From contig CAJTZJ010000006.1 of the NCBI GenBank assembly GCA_910583925.1, forward strand, positions 1 to 64,000: a stretch of DNA of 64,000 bases, in the 5' to 3' direction. The notes beneath the pieces are model-generated. The model did not search any database, had not been told where the DNA came from, and was given only the letters and a program-made list of their open reading frames with translations. A program made the translations under genes and the position numbers. This stretch comes from an uncultured Eubacterium sp. GTDB lineage: Bacteria > Bacillota > Clostridia > Oscillospirales > Acutalibacteraceae. Positions 53,401 through 61,044 of this stretch are shown in pieces; position 1 is the stretch's first letter; each line of letters begins with the position of its first letter.

Positions 53401-53704
53401 TGATGTTAGAAACGGCAAAGCATTAACACTGCCGGAGGATAACAGAATTATTATTCTCGCAATGACTGCTGTCAGAAAATTCTCTACCACAACACTTGCA
53501 ACAAAGCTTATAGACACAACACCTAATCCGGATTACAGATTTGATGAGATACCGCCTATTGATAAAATTATTGATAAGGCTGATTTTGTTACAATCAGAG
53601 CCGGAAAAATTCAGGACCAGATAAAAGGCGGAAAAGGCAAAGGCTTTAAAAGAGATAATATTGTAACAAATATTATTCGTTCCTATACAAAATCAGAATG
53701 GTAA
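50441..53704 (+). CDS. Alpha-mannosidase, glycoside hydrolase family 38 (second copy)
   Basis: 1087 residues, no signal peptide. The GH38 H-x-D (His13, Asp15 in TAHLDTVWRW) opens the protein, so it lacks the roughly 240-residue N-terminal region of the other GH38 protein at 32459. The nucleophile Asp is in FLPDCFGFG near residue 127, and HQFHDDITGTS lies near residue 340. The two enzymes are only distantly similar, so they are not a recent duplication and probably cleave different alpha-mannosides or related sugars. It ends with a strong terminator at 53710. Confidence 0.92.
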   Translation: MEKKKVYAVATAHLDTVWRWNLATTIEEYITDTIAKNLDLIEKYPHYKFNFEGAFRYALIEEYYPKHFEIIKKLIEDGRWCVSGSSYENGDVNIPSPEALFRNILLGNGYFKEKFGKQSTDIFLPDCFGFGYALPAVMKHAGLNGFTTQKLSWGSAYGQPFDIGIWQGVDGSRVFASIDAKSYRYKFSDDIRADLGIIDKISANANRFGFPQTLNLYGTGDWGGSPTEESVMALEKSVLKNEKSDFEIISAASDEMFRDFEKLPKNIQDTFPVWNNELVMTAHGAGAYTSRAMSKRLNAQNENLADTTEKACVLANAIGVYKYPQKNINDAWKRVIRHQFHDDITGTSNMEVYNEAFNDYFVSLSQFKNEYIGAVGAIANELDTEWVSECAVIVNNPSAQKRKDAVSAHIKLKHNGTFVKVVDKNGNEVPSQIIRKKGKEFDIVFLAEVKPLGYKVYDVKAANSKCEIKTDLKISEHILENSKYQVVFNKNGDIASIVDKKNRIQLLDSPIKMALISDTGSLSYPSWEIRKEDIDKEPKCFANTPMFEIVEDGAARVSLKITREAEHSAIIQMISLTSESEFIKVDNFIDWRTRRTMLKAVFPFSCKNSKASYDLGLGVIERGNNTDNLYEVPAQKWADITDESNHFGVSVFSDCKYGWDKPNDNTLRLTCLHTPAGAFTKETRQDMQDLGRNIFSFGIYCHNGGFENGTQTQNENFQKPLIAFQTTARRKGCLSDDFSFADMNTNDVLIRAVKNEEDGTGIIIRVNEAVGTSHKKVKLSLFEEILSAEEALADESIIGSAKFSKKELTFDIAPYQVKTFRIQLTKPEKKGRESFKKLQLEYNSKGFTADSNMRHIILQGGGCSLPAELCPDSLTVGGITFRMPVLSNGNDVMVARNQILEIPKGTSKMYILAASTLGDREASFFVDEREKQLKILSFKAPIGKWDMAALNQKAEIKDACLGLEFTHTHHPEGNIANGKAYFYVYEIDVRNGKALTLPEDNRIIILAMTAVRKFSTTTLATKLIDTTPNPDYRFDEIPPIDKIIDKADFVTIRAGKIQDQIKGGKGKGFKRDNIVTNIIRSYTKSEW

Positions 53705-53709
53705 CAAAC

Positions 53710-53742
53710 AAAACCTCTATACAATTTATGTATAGAGGTTTT
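53710..53742 (+). terminator. Terminator of the second GH38 gene
   Basis: 13- to 14-bp perfect stem AAAACCTCTATACA/TGTATAGAGGTTTT with a T-rich tail. Confidence 0.9.
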
Positions 53743-53947
53743 ACTTATTTTAACAGCAATGTTGAAAGTAAAAATGAAAACTTATTAAATGAATGTTGAA
53801 AACTACATTAAAATTGTTGAAAAGTTATAAAAGTTTTCAACATTATTGTATATTTACCCCAATTACAAAAGATTTACAAAGGTTACACAATTACTTTTCA
53901 ACAATTTTAATACAAATTTACAAAAAATTGTCAATATGTATATATGC

Positions 53948-53983
53948 AAAAACGGCAGTTGAAAAATATTCAACTGCCGTTTT
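53948..53983 (-). terminator. Terminator of ftsZ
   Basis: 13-bp stem AAAACGGCAGTTG/CAACTGCCGTTTT, about 20 bp downstream of the ftsZ stop codon. Confidence 0.88.
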
Positions 53984-54003
53984 AAAGTCTTAACTTTTAA
54001 AAA

Positions 54004-55113
54004 TTACTTTTTAAAGAAGCTTACGATATCGCTGAAGGTGTCATCATCTGTTTCTGAAAAACTGCTTGGAGCAGGAGCTGCAGGAACATCAAACTGAACA
54101 GGAGGCTCAACAGCTACATTAGCCGTTGTTGATTTAATCGGAGTACCCGGACCTTTTTCACCAAAACGAGTTGCGATAACAGTAATAATCATTTCATCCT
54201 CAAGTGTTTCATCGAAGTTTGCACCCCAGATAATTTCACAATCAGGATGAACTGCATTCATAACAATTGTTGAAGCTGCATCAATTTCCTCAAGACCGAT
54301 ATCGGTTGATGCGGTAATATTAAGAAGAATTCCGCGGGCACCATCAATTGATGTATTAAGAAGAGGACTTGAAATAGCCTGCTGAGCAGCGGTTTCAGCC
54401 TTATCCTTACCCTTACCTTTGCCGACACCCATATGTGCATAGCCGGCATCCTTCATAATTGCAGTAACATCGGCAAAGTCTGAGTTAACAAGACCTGTTG
54501 CATTTACCAAATCCGAAATAGACTGAACACCCTGACGAAGAACATCATTTGCAATATCAAATGCGTTAAGAAGCGTAATTCTTTCCTCTGTTACAAACTT
54601 GAGATTTTCATTTGGAATAACCATAAGAGAATCAACATACTGAGCAAGCTCTTTAATACCCTCTTGAGCCTGATCCATACGGTGTTTACCCTCAAAAGCA
54701 AACGGAGTTGTTACAACACCAACCGTAAGAATTCCGATGTCCTTTGCAATTTTAGCAACTACAGGAGCAGCACCTGTTCCTGTTCCGCCGCCCATACCGG
54801 CAGTAATGAATACCATTTCTGTTCCGGAAAGGATATCAGCAATCGCATCACGGCTTTCCTCAGCAGCCTTTGTTCCGATTTCAGGCTTAGCGCCTGCACC
54901 ACGGCCCTTGGTTGTTTTTTCGCCGATAAAAATTTTATGTGAAGCAATAGACTTATTTAATGCAGCCTTATCCGTATTAACTGTAATAAATTCAACATCC
55001 TGAATATTGCAGCTAACCATACGGTTTACAGCGTTTCCGCCGCCGCCGCCAACGCCAACTACTTTTATAGAAACTACTTTTGTATCATCGGTATCAATTT
55101 CAAATCTTCCCAT
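54004..55113 (-). CDS. ftsZ: Cell division protein FtsZ
   Basis: 369-residue tubulin-like GTPase that forms the cytokinetic ring. The N-terminal glycine-rich loop VGVGGGGGNAVNRM is at residues 19-32, the tubulin signature GGGTGTG at 108-114 and the T7 catalytic loop N-x-D-F-A-D at 210-215. The C-terminal tail ends in D-I-V-S-F-F-K-K, the peptide that binds partner proteins. It has its own promoter (55170-55198) and is the last gene of the division cluster. Confidence 0.98.
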   Translation of the reverse strand: MGRFEIDTDDTKVVSIKVVGVGGGGGNAVNRMVSCNIQDVEFITVNTDKAALNKSIASHKIFIGEKTTKGRGAGAKPEIGTKAAEESRDAIADILSGTEMVFITAGMGGGTGTGAAPVVAKIAKDIGILTVGVVTTPFAFEGKHRMDQAQEGIKELAQYVDSLMVIPNENLKFVTEERITLLNAFDIANDVLRQGVQSISDLVNATGLVNSDFADVTAIMKDAGYAHMGVGKGKGKDKAETAAQQAISSPLLNTSIDGARGILLNITASTDIGLEEIDAASTIVMNAVHPDCEIIWGANFDETLEDEMIITVIATRFGEKGPGTPIKSTTANVAVEPPVQFDVPAAPAPSSFSETDDDTFSDIVSFFKK

Positions 55114-55169
55114 TTATAATTCTCCTTATGTATAAAATTCTGCTTTTTTAAAAATTAGCCTATGGACTC

Positions 55170-55198
55170 ATTGTAACAGTATTGTAATCTTTTTGCAA
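55170..55198 (-). promoter_or_regulatory. Promoter of ftsZ
   Basis: Minus strand TTGCAA (55193-55198), 17 bp, TACAAT (55170-55175), in the 218-bp gap between ftsQ and ftsZ. Confidence 0.7.
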
Positions 55199-55331
55199 TA
55201 TTTTTTTTTGATTTTTACAAATTTTTTTTATAAAGTTTTTGATTTATTCTGAAATTGCTTTGTTAATAATGCACAAATCCGTAAATTTTGTTAAAACATT
55301 GGCAAAATTCCGCTAATTTTTTTTACACTTA

Positions 55332-56252
55332 TTAGCTTTCAGTAAAATATATTTGATTACCGTTTGATACATTAAGCTTTCCTTTTAATTTATCATTTTT
55401 ACGATCCAGCTCTTCTACAGCAGCAAGTGCTTTATACAGCTTATTTTCCAAATCCTTACAATCTCCAAGCTCAAAGGTTATTCTGTTTTTATAAAGAATT
55501 GAGTTATTACTTTTATCCGCACTGCTTATCATCGAAACATCCGAAAGTTCTATTTCCTTTATAGCAGCAACAATGCTTTTAATACAATTGAGTGTGTCCT
55601 CATTTTCAAATTCAATGATATTTCCGGGAGAATTTGAAACAGGAATAGCGTTTGATATTGCTATTGCTCCATTATATTTATCTTTTGAAGCATTTTCAAG
55701 AACCTTTAAATTATCATCAAGTAAAGTATATGTTTTGTCATCATTCTTAATTATATAAGAAGGCTGTGCTTCATTTATTTCAATGCTTACGGTGTCAGGA
55801 AGCTTTCGTTTTATCGTTATATCATAAATATAAGGAAGCGCAGTTGTAAGCTTTTCTTTACATTTATCTTCATCAATCAGAAACATATTATCGCCTATGT
55901 TTATATCGCAAAGCTGTTCTATCTGTTCTTCAGAATAGATGCCACTGCCTGTAATATGAATTGATGCAATATTAAAGAAAACCGTTAATGAAAGAACCAC
56001 ACCGATAACAGCCACCCCAAAAACAATACAGGCGGTAATAAGAAAATTTCTTACTCCTCTTTTCAGCTTTCTTTTTTTATTCTGCCTTCTTCTGATTTCA
56101 TTTTTATTTTTAGGTTTTTCAGCCGCAGTATTAAATGTTGACGCAATCTCGTCATTAAAATTATATCTTTTCGGCGGCTCTAAATCCAAAGGGGCAATAT
56201 TGCGTTTGGGCTCAGGCTGAGCATTCTTCTGTTTCTTCCTGCTTTTTTTCAT
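55332..56252 (-). CDS. ftsQ: Cell division protein FtsQ/DivIB
   Basis: 306 residues. A long basic cytoplasmic tail (about 1-67), one transmembrane helix (about 68-92), then a POTRA domain (I-x-S-I-H-I-T-G near residue 97) and a beta domain outside. It forms part of the divisome core with FtsB and FtsL. Its start lies inside the murA gene (41-bp overlap), with AGAGGG upstream. No ftsA follows; ftsZ comes next after its own promoter. Confidence 0.9.
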   Translation of the reverse strand: MKKSRKKQKNAQPEPKRNIAPLDLEPPKRYNFNDEIASTFNTAAEKPKNKNEIRRRQNKKRKLKRGVRNFLITACIVFGVAVIGVVLSLTVFFNIASIHITGSGIYSEEQIEQLCDINIGDNMFLIDEDKCKEKLTTALPYIYDITIKRKLPDTVSIEINEAQPSYIIKNDDKTYTLLDDNLKVLENASKDKYNGAIAISNAIPVSNSPGNIIEFENEDTLNCIKSIVAAIKEIELSDVSMISSADKSNNSILYKNRITFELGDCKDLENKLYKALAAVEELDRKNDKLKGKLNVSNGNQIYFTES

Positions 56253-57504
56253 TATTAACCCTCTTTATGTCTGCACCAATCTGTGCCAGACTTTCTTCTA
56301 TTTTTTCATATCCTCTGTTTATATGATGAATATCGCCTATTGTTGATTTACCCTCAGCTGCAAGAGCAGCAACAACCATTGATGCACCGCCGCGTAAATC
56401 CGTACAATAAACATTTGCACCATAAAGGTTTTTAACACCGTTGATGATTGCACTTCTGTCATTAACGGTTATATCGGCACCAAATCTGTTCAGCTCACTT
56501 ATATGTTTAAAGCGGCTTTCAAAAATGCTTTCATTGATAATCGTTGTACCCTTGGCTTTTGTTAAAGCAGCCATAACGATAGACTGGCAATCTGTCGGAA
56601 AACCGGGATACGGCATCGTTTTTATCATTTTGACCCGCTTAAGCCGTTTTGGAGAAGCTATTTTTAAATCATTTTTATCTATATCAATTCTGCAGCCCAT
56701 TTCCATAAAAACAGGCATAACAGGCATAAGATGCTGCGAGCGAATATTTTTGACAACCAGCTCATCAGAACAAAGCGCACCGATACTCATATAGGTTGCA
56801 GCAACAACACGATCCGGAATTATGGAATGCGCAGAAGGATAAAGACTCTCCACACCCTCTATTTCAATCGTACCTTCGCCTGCACCGAAAATTCTTGCAC
56901 CACAGGAATTAAGAAACGCAGCCAAATCGGATATTTCAGGCTCTCGTGCTGCATTGATAATGGTAGTCTTACCCTTTGAAACAGCTGCAGCAATAATAAT
57001 ATTTTCTGTAGCACCGACACTTGGAAAGGTCAGTATTATTTTAGAGCCGTGAAAGCCATGACTTTTGCAGCAAAGGCAGTTTCCGTTTTCATAGATAACT
57101 GCTCCCAGCTTTTTCAATGCATTCAAATGCAGATCAATCGGTCTTATACCAATATCACAGCCACCCGGATAGCATATATATGCTTCCTTTGTTCTTGAAA
57201 GCAAAGACCCAAGAAAAATTATTGAAGAGCGCATCTCACGCATCATTTCCTCGGGAATTTTATTATGACTGATTTCACTTGCATCAACAATCAATGTACT
57301 GTTTTCTCTTTTTACCTTTGCGCCAAGGTATTCAAGAATTTTTACAGACGCATCAACATCTGACAAATCGGGAACATTATGTATTACACTTACACCTTTA
57401 ATCAAGAGTGTTGAAGCAAGAATAGGCAAAACGGAATTCTTTGCTCCATGAACAGTTATTTCTCCCTGAAGCTTTTTACAGCCATTCACTATTATTTTTT
57501 CCAA
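56212..57504 (-). CDS. murA: UDP-N-acetylglucosamine 1-carboxyvinyltransferase
   Basis: 430-residue cytosolic enzyme that adds enolpyruvate from PEP to UDP-GlcNAc, the first committed step to peptidoglycan. The N-A-K-N-S-V-L-P segment at about 21-27 and the catalytic Cys116 in GGCDIG, the fosfomycin target, are present. The start is probably the TTG at 57504: AGGTGG lies five bases upstream and the protein then begins M-E-K-I-I-V as in other MurA proteins. A GTG three codons earlier opens the frame but sits in that site. An inverted repeat precedes it. Confidence 0.95.
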   Translation of the reverse strand: MEKIIVNGCKKLQGEITVHGAKNSVLPILASTLLIKGVSVIHNVPDLSDVDASVKILEYLGAKVKRENSTLIVDASEISHNKIPEEMMREMRSSIIFLGSLLSRTKEAYICYPGGCDIGIRPIDLHLNALKKLGAVIYENGNCLCCKSHGFHGSKIILTFPSVGATENIIIAAAVSKGKTTIINAAREPEISDLAAFLNSCGARIFGAGEGTIEIEGVESLYPSAHSIIPDRVVAATYMSIGALCSDELVVKNIRSQHLMPVMPVFMEMGCRIDIDKNDLKIASPKRLKRVKMIKTMPYPGFPTDCQSIVMAALTKAKGTTIINESIFESRFKHISELNRFGADITVNDRSAIINGVKNLYGANVYCTDLRGGASMVVAALAAEGKSTIGDIHHINRGYEKIEESLAQIGADIKRVNNEKKQEETEECSA

Positions 57505-57519
57505 ATACGCCACCTGCCA

Positions 57520-57552
57520 TGCATAGTATAAATTTCTTCTTCATACTATGCA
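57520..57552. promoter_or_regulatory. Inverted repeat between murG and murA
   Basis: 10-bp perfect arms TGCATAGTAT/ATACTATGCA with a 13-nt spacer and no T run. It ends 15 bp before the murA start, so it could act as an mRNA processing site or affect murA translation. Confidence 0.55.
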
Positions 57553-57578
57553 GTTATCGGCAGAATGCTAAAATACAC

Positions 57579-58697
57579 TTATTTAACCAAACTCAAAATA
57601 ATATCGGCAATTCTCTCTCTGGCGTCAGTAATTGCCATAGCCTTAGCATTTTTTTCAATTTCAAGTCGCTGCATATTATCCGAAATAAGACTGTCAAGCA
57701 GATTTTTGAGGCTTTCTGAGGTTAAATTCTTTTCTTCAAGTATTCTTGCAGCATTGCGGTTTACAAGAGCCATTGCGTTATGATACTGATGATTTTCAGC
57801 AACATAAGGGCTTGGAATAAGAATGGATGCCTTTCCGAGCGCTTCAATTTCCGAAAGAGTTGAAGCACCTGCTCTTACAATAACAACATCGGCAGCTGCC
57901 ATACATATATCCATATTATCTATATATCTTCTGACCTCAACCGTGCCTTTTCTGCCGTTTTCAAACCCTGCACGCTCAAATTTTTCAAGAAACTCTGTTC
58001 CGTTTGTTCCGATGGAGTGAATATAGCAGCAATCACCCTTTTCTGCATTTTCAACAAGAATATCATACATAGCATCATTAAGAGGTCTTGCACCCAATGA
58101 ACCTCCAAAGGATAAAACAAGCGGCTTGTCCTTAGGGATTCCAAGCTCTGCTCTTGAAAAATCCTTATCAGCAGCTATAATCTCTCCGCGAACAGGAAGC
58201 CCTGTTACATAGGCTTCATTTTTGCAGTCAAGATGCTTAATTGCATCCTCAACGGCAACCATAACCTTGTCTGCTTTTTTGGCAAGTGTTTTATTGGTAA
58301 TACCGGGAAAAGCATTCTGCTCATGGATACAGGTTGGAATTCCCATATTTGCCGCTGTTTCAATAACAGGACCTGATACATACCCGCCGAAACCGACACA
58401 AACATCAGGCTGAAAATCATTTATTATTTTTTTACAGGCTGAGCTTGATTTTATAAGCCGCACAACGGTTTTAAGATTATGAGAAATTGCACTTGGAGAG
58501 AACGAACGGCGAAAACCGCTTATCTCTATTGTTTTTAACGGGAAGCCGGCATTCGGAACAAGACGAGCCTCCATATGATCGGCAGTGCCGATAAAAAGGA
58601 TTTCCGCATCCTCATGAACCTCTTTGATGTATGATGCTACAGCAAGGGCAGGATTAATATGCCCTGCTGTTCCGCCTGTTGCAAAAAGAATTTTCAT
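57579..58697 (-). CDS. murG: UDP-GlcNAc--lipid I N-acetylglucosaminyltransferase
   Basis: 372-residue GT-B glycosyltransferase that makes lipid II at the inner membrane face. The glycine-rich loop GGTAGHINPA is at residues 8-17. The second loop S-F-G-G-S-L-G-A-R-P lies near residue 196, and the donor-binding segment with R-A-G-A-S-T near residue 277 is intact. Close spacing to ftsW (6 bp) fits their joint role in lipid II supply. Confidence 0.96.
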   Translation of the reverse strand: MKILFATGGTAGHINPALAVASYIKEVHEDAEILFIGTADHMEARLVPNAGFPLKTIEISGFRRSFSPSAISHNLKTVVRLIKSSSACKKIINDFQPDVCVGFGGYVSGPVIETAANMGIPTCIHEQNAFPGITNKTLAKKADKVMVAVEDAIKHLDCKNEAYVTGLPVRGEIIAADKDFSRAELGIPKDKPLVLSFGGSLGARPLNDAMYDILVENAEKGDCCYIHSIGTNGTEFLEKFERAGFENGRKGTVEVRRYIDNMDICMAAADVVIVRAGASTLSEIEALGKASILIPSPYVAENHQYHNAMALVNRNAARILEEKNLTSESLKNLLDSLISDNMQRLEIEKNAKAMAITDARERIADIILSLVK

Positions 58698-58703
58698 AGC
58701 TAC

Positions 58704-59966
58704 CTATACCTTTCTTTGATTCGCTTTTCTTGAAACACTGAGTACAACACCCATTTCAAAAAGAAGCATTAAAAGTGCCGTTCCGCCATAGCTGAAAAAC
58801 GGAAGTGAAATTCCCGTATTCGGAATACTGTCTGTTATAACAAGAATATTAAGTGCTGTCTGAATACCAATCTGAGCTGTAATTCCCAAAACAAGATATG
58901 AGCCGAATTTATCTCTTGCCTTCATAGCAATCTGAATTCCTCTTAACACAAGAAGTGCAAAAAGAATAAGAACAACAAGAGCACCGATAAAGCCAAGCTC
59001 TTCACATACGATAGAAAAAATAAAATCATTCTGCGGCTCTGAAACATACATATATTTCTGTTTTGAGTTGCCGAGCCCTACTCCGAAAAATCCGCCCGAG
59101 CCTATTGCATAAAGGGAATTATTGATCTGCCATCTGCCGCCAAGCGGATCATAGGTTTTATCCGTAAAAGCAATAAGCTTCTTCTCAACATATTCCGGAA
59201 GCATATCCGGAAACATAAACACAACCATTACAATTGCAATAACTCCGATTACTCCCAGCCAGAAAATCCAGCTTCTTGTTCCGCCGACAAACATAATTGC
59301 CGCACCGAGAGCAAACATCAGTATCATACCCGAAACATGGTTTTCAAGAGCCACCAAGCCGCAGTACATTCCGATAAATACGAGCGGAATGAAAATACCG
59401 TAAGCAAAGGTATGCACCTTATTTCCGATTCGGCAGAAATAAGCAGAAAGAAAGGCAATCAATGCAAATTTACCAACCTCTGACGGTTGAAAGGTTATAG
59501 GACCGATAGGAATATATCTTTTAAATTCATCGCCGCCTGCAGCCTGCATATCCGTATGATAAAACAGAACAATTACAAGCAGACCGAATGCACCGAAATA
59601 AATAATATTTGCATATTTTTTAAATATTTTATAATCAATCTTGGACATAACAAGCATTGCAACTACGCCAACAACAGCAAAAGCTGCCTGCTTTATAAAG
59701 AATGAATATGAGTTTTCGCCGTTAAAATAAGCTGTTGGATAAGATGCCGAAAGCAGCATTACAAGCCCGATTGCAAGAAGCAGCATTACAAGAGCAAAAT
59801 ACGGAATATCAAAACCGCCTAACAGAATAAATTCCGAAAGCTTCGATTTATGAAAAACTTCTCTTGAATTTCCGCTTTTTTCTCTTTTTTTTCCTGATGA
59901 ATGATTATCAGAAGATTCCTCGCCGTATCGCGGATAACGCATCGGCGGTGTCAATCTGTCTGCCAT
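58704..59966 (-). CDS. ftsW: FtsW/SpoVE-type peptidoglycan glycosyltransferase
   Basis: 420-residue SEDS-family membrane protein. A hydrophilic N-terminal tail of about 50 residues is followed by about ten membrane helices. Conserved features include FQPSEVGKFA near residue 167, a long extracellular loop with DPLGGRWQ near residue 270 and FFSYGGTALL near residue 390. Position in the division cluster favours FtsW or its relative SpoVE over RodA. Partner is the class B penicillin-binding protein encoded at the right edge. Confidence 0.93.
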   Translation of the reverse strand: MADRLTPPMRYPRYGEESSDNHSSGKKREKSGNSREVFHKSKLSEFILLGGFDIPYFALVMLLLAIGLVMLLSASYPTAYFNGENSYSFFIKQAAFAVVGVVAMLVMSKIDYKIFKKYANIIYFGAFGLLVIVLFYHTDMQAAGGDEFKRYIPIGPITFQPSEVGKFALIAFLSAYFCRIGNKVHTFAYGIFIPLVFIGMYCGLVALENHVSGMILMFALGAAIMFVGGTRSWIFWLGVIGVIAIVMVVFMFPDMLPEYVEKKLIAFTDKTYDPLGGRWQINNSLYAIGSGGFFGVGLGNSKQKYMYVSEPQNDFIFSIVCEELGFIGALVVLILFALLVLRGIQIAMKARDKFGSYLVLGITAQIGIQTALNILVITDSIPNTGISLPFFSYGGTALLMLLFEMGVVLSVSRKANQRKV

Positions 59967-59994
59967 ATAACAGCACCTCGTAAAAGTTAATTAT

Positions 59995-61044
59995 TTAAAA
60001 TTCTGAGCCGAAATAGATTAAAGCATATGCAATGGCACAGCCTATCGCATTAACAATTGAAAATACAACACAAATTTTCTTTTCTTTCCAACCGCACATT
60101 TCAAAATGATGATGAATAGGAGCCATTTTGAAAATACGCTTGCCATGTGTAAGCTTGAAATATCCAATCTGAATAATATCACTCATTGTTTCGCATACAT
60201 AAATAATACCAATCGGAAGAAGAAGAACGGGGCATTTAATACAATAGCCAAGAGCAGCAACAAAGCCGCCAAGGAAGAGCGAGCCTGTATCGCCCATAAA
60301 GGTTTTGGCAGGATTCCAATTCCAGCAAAGGAAACCGCAAACACCACCGAGAAGAGCACCTGAAAGAATACCTAAGCCCGCAAACTGCTGAAAAAATGCA
60401 ATTGCAATAAAGCAGATTGCAACAGTTGCAGTTACCGAAGAGCAAAGCCCATCAATACCATCTGTTAAATTAACGGAATTTGTGCATCCATAGATTATTA
60501 CAATAGATATAATCCAGAAAATAACTGCCGTAAGAAAATTCTGTTCAAAATTAACTGTTCCGATAAAAGGAACATACCAAACTGTATTATGAGAAATCCA
60601 AAGAACAGCAACATATGCAATTGTAATCAGCATCTGACCGATTGACTTCTGCTTTGCGGAAAGCCCTTTATTTCTTTTAAATCTGATTTTAATAAAATCA
60701 TCAAGAAAACCGACAATTCCACAGCCAACTGCAAGAAGAACACTTGCGGCAATAAGGATATTTTCCCTGTTCTTTACCATTGCGGAAAAATCCGTTTCAA
60801 GGCTTTCGCCCTGTGCAACAAATATTCCTGCGGAAACAATAACGGAAATTACAATTCCGATAATAAACATAAGACCGCCCATATTCGGGGTTCCCTGTTT
60901 TGACTTATGCCACGAAGGTCCGATATCAAGAATAGTTTGCCCGAATTTAAGCTTTCTGAGCCACGGAATAATAACAAAACCGAGTGCAGCGGTTATGCCG
61001 AAGGCAATAACAACACTGATTAAAATTACAACAGACATATTCAT
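59995..61044 (-). CDS. mraY: Phospho-N-acetylmuramoyl-pentapeptide transferase
   Basis: 349-residue membrane enzyme that makes lipid I from UDP-MurNAc-pentapeptide and undecaprenyl phosphate. The D-D-x-x-K motif (FLDDFIKIR near residue 114), the N-x-x-N-L-T-D-G-I-D-G-L segment near residue 190 and the MAPIHHHFE motif near residue 308 are all present. It begins directly after the murF stop codon. The usual next gene, murD, is absent; ftsW follows. Confidence 0.97.
   Translation of the reverse strand: MNMSVVILISVVIAFGITAALGFVIIPWLRKLKFGQTILDIGPSWHKSKQGTPNMGGLMFIIGIVISVIVSAGIFVAQGESLETDFSAMVKNRENILIAASVLLAVGCGIVGFLDDFIKIRFKRNKGLSAKQKSIGQMLITIAYVAVLWISHNTVWYVPFIGTVNFEQNFLTAVIFWIISIVIIYGCTNSVNLTDGIDGLCSSVTATVAICFIAIAFFQQFAGLGILSGALLGGVCGFLCWNWNPAKTFMGDTGSLFLGGFVAALGYCIKCPVLLLPIGIIYVCETMSDIIQIGYFKLTHGKRIFKMAPIHHHFEMCGWKEKKICVVFSIVNAIGCAIAYALIYFGSEF

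Noticed and set aside
53743..53947. A replication origin, because of AT richness and repeated TTGAAAA motifs
   Set aside because: No DnaA box matching TTATCCACA was found and no replication gene is nearby.
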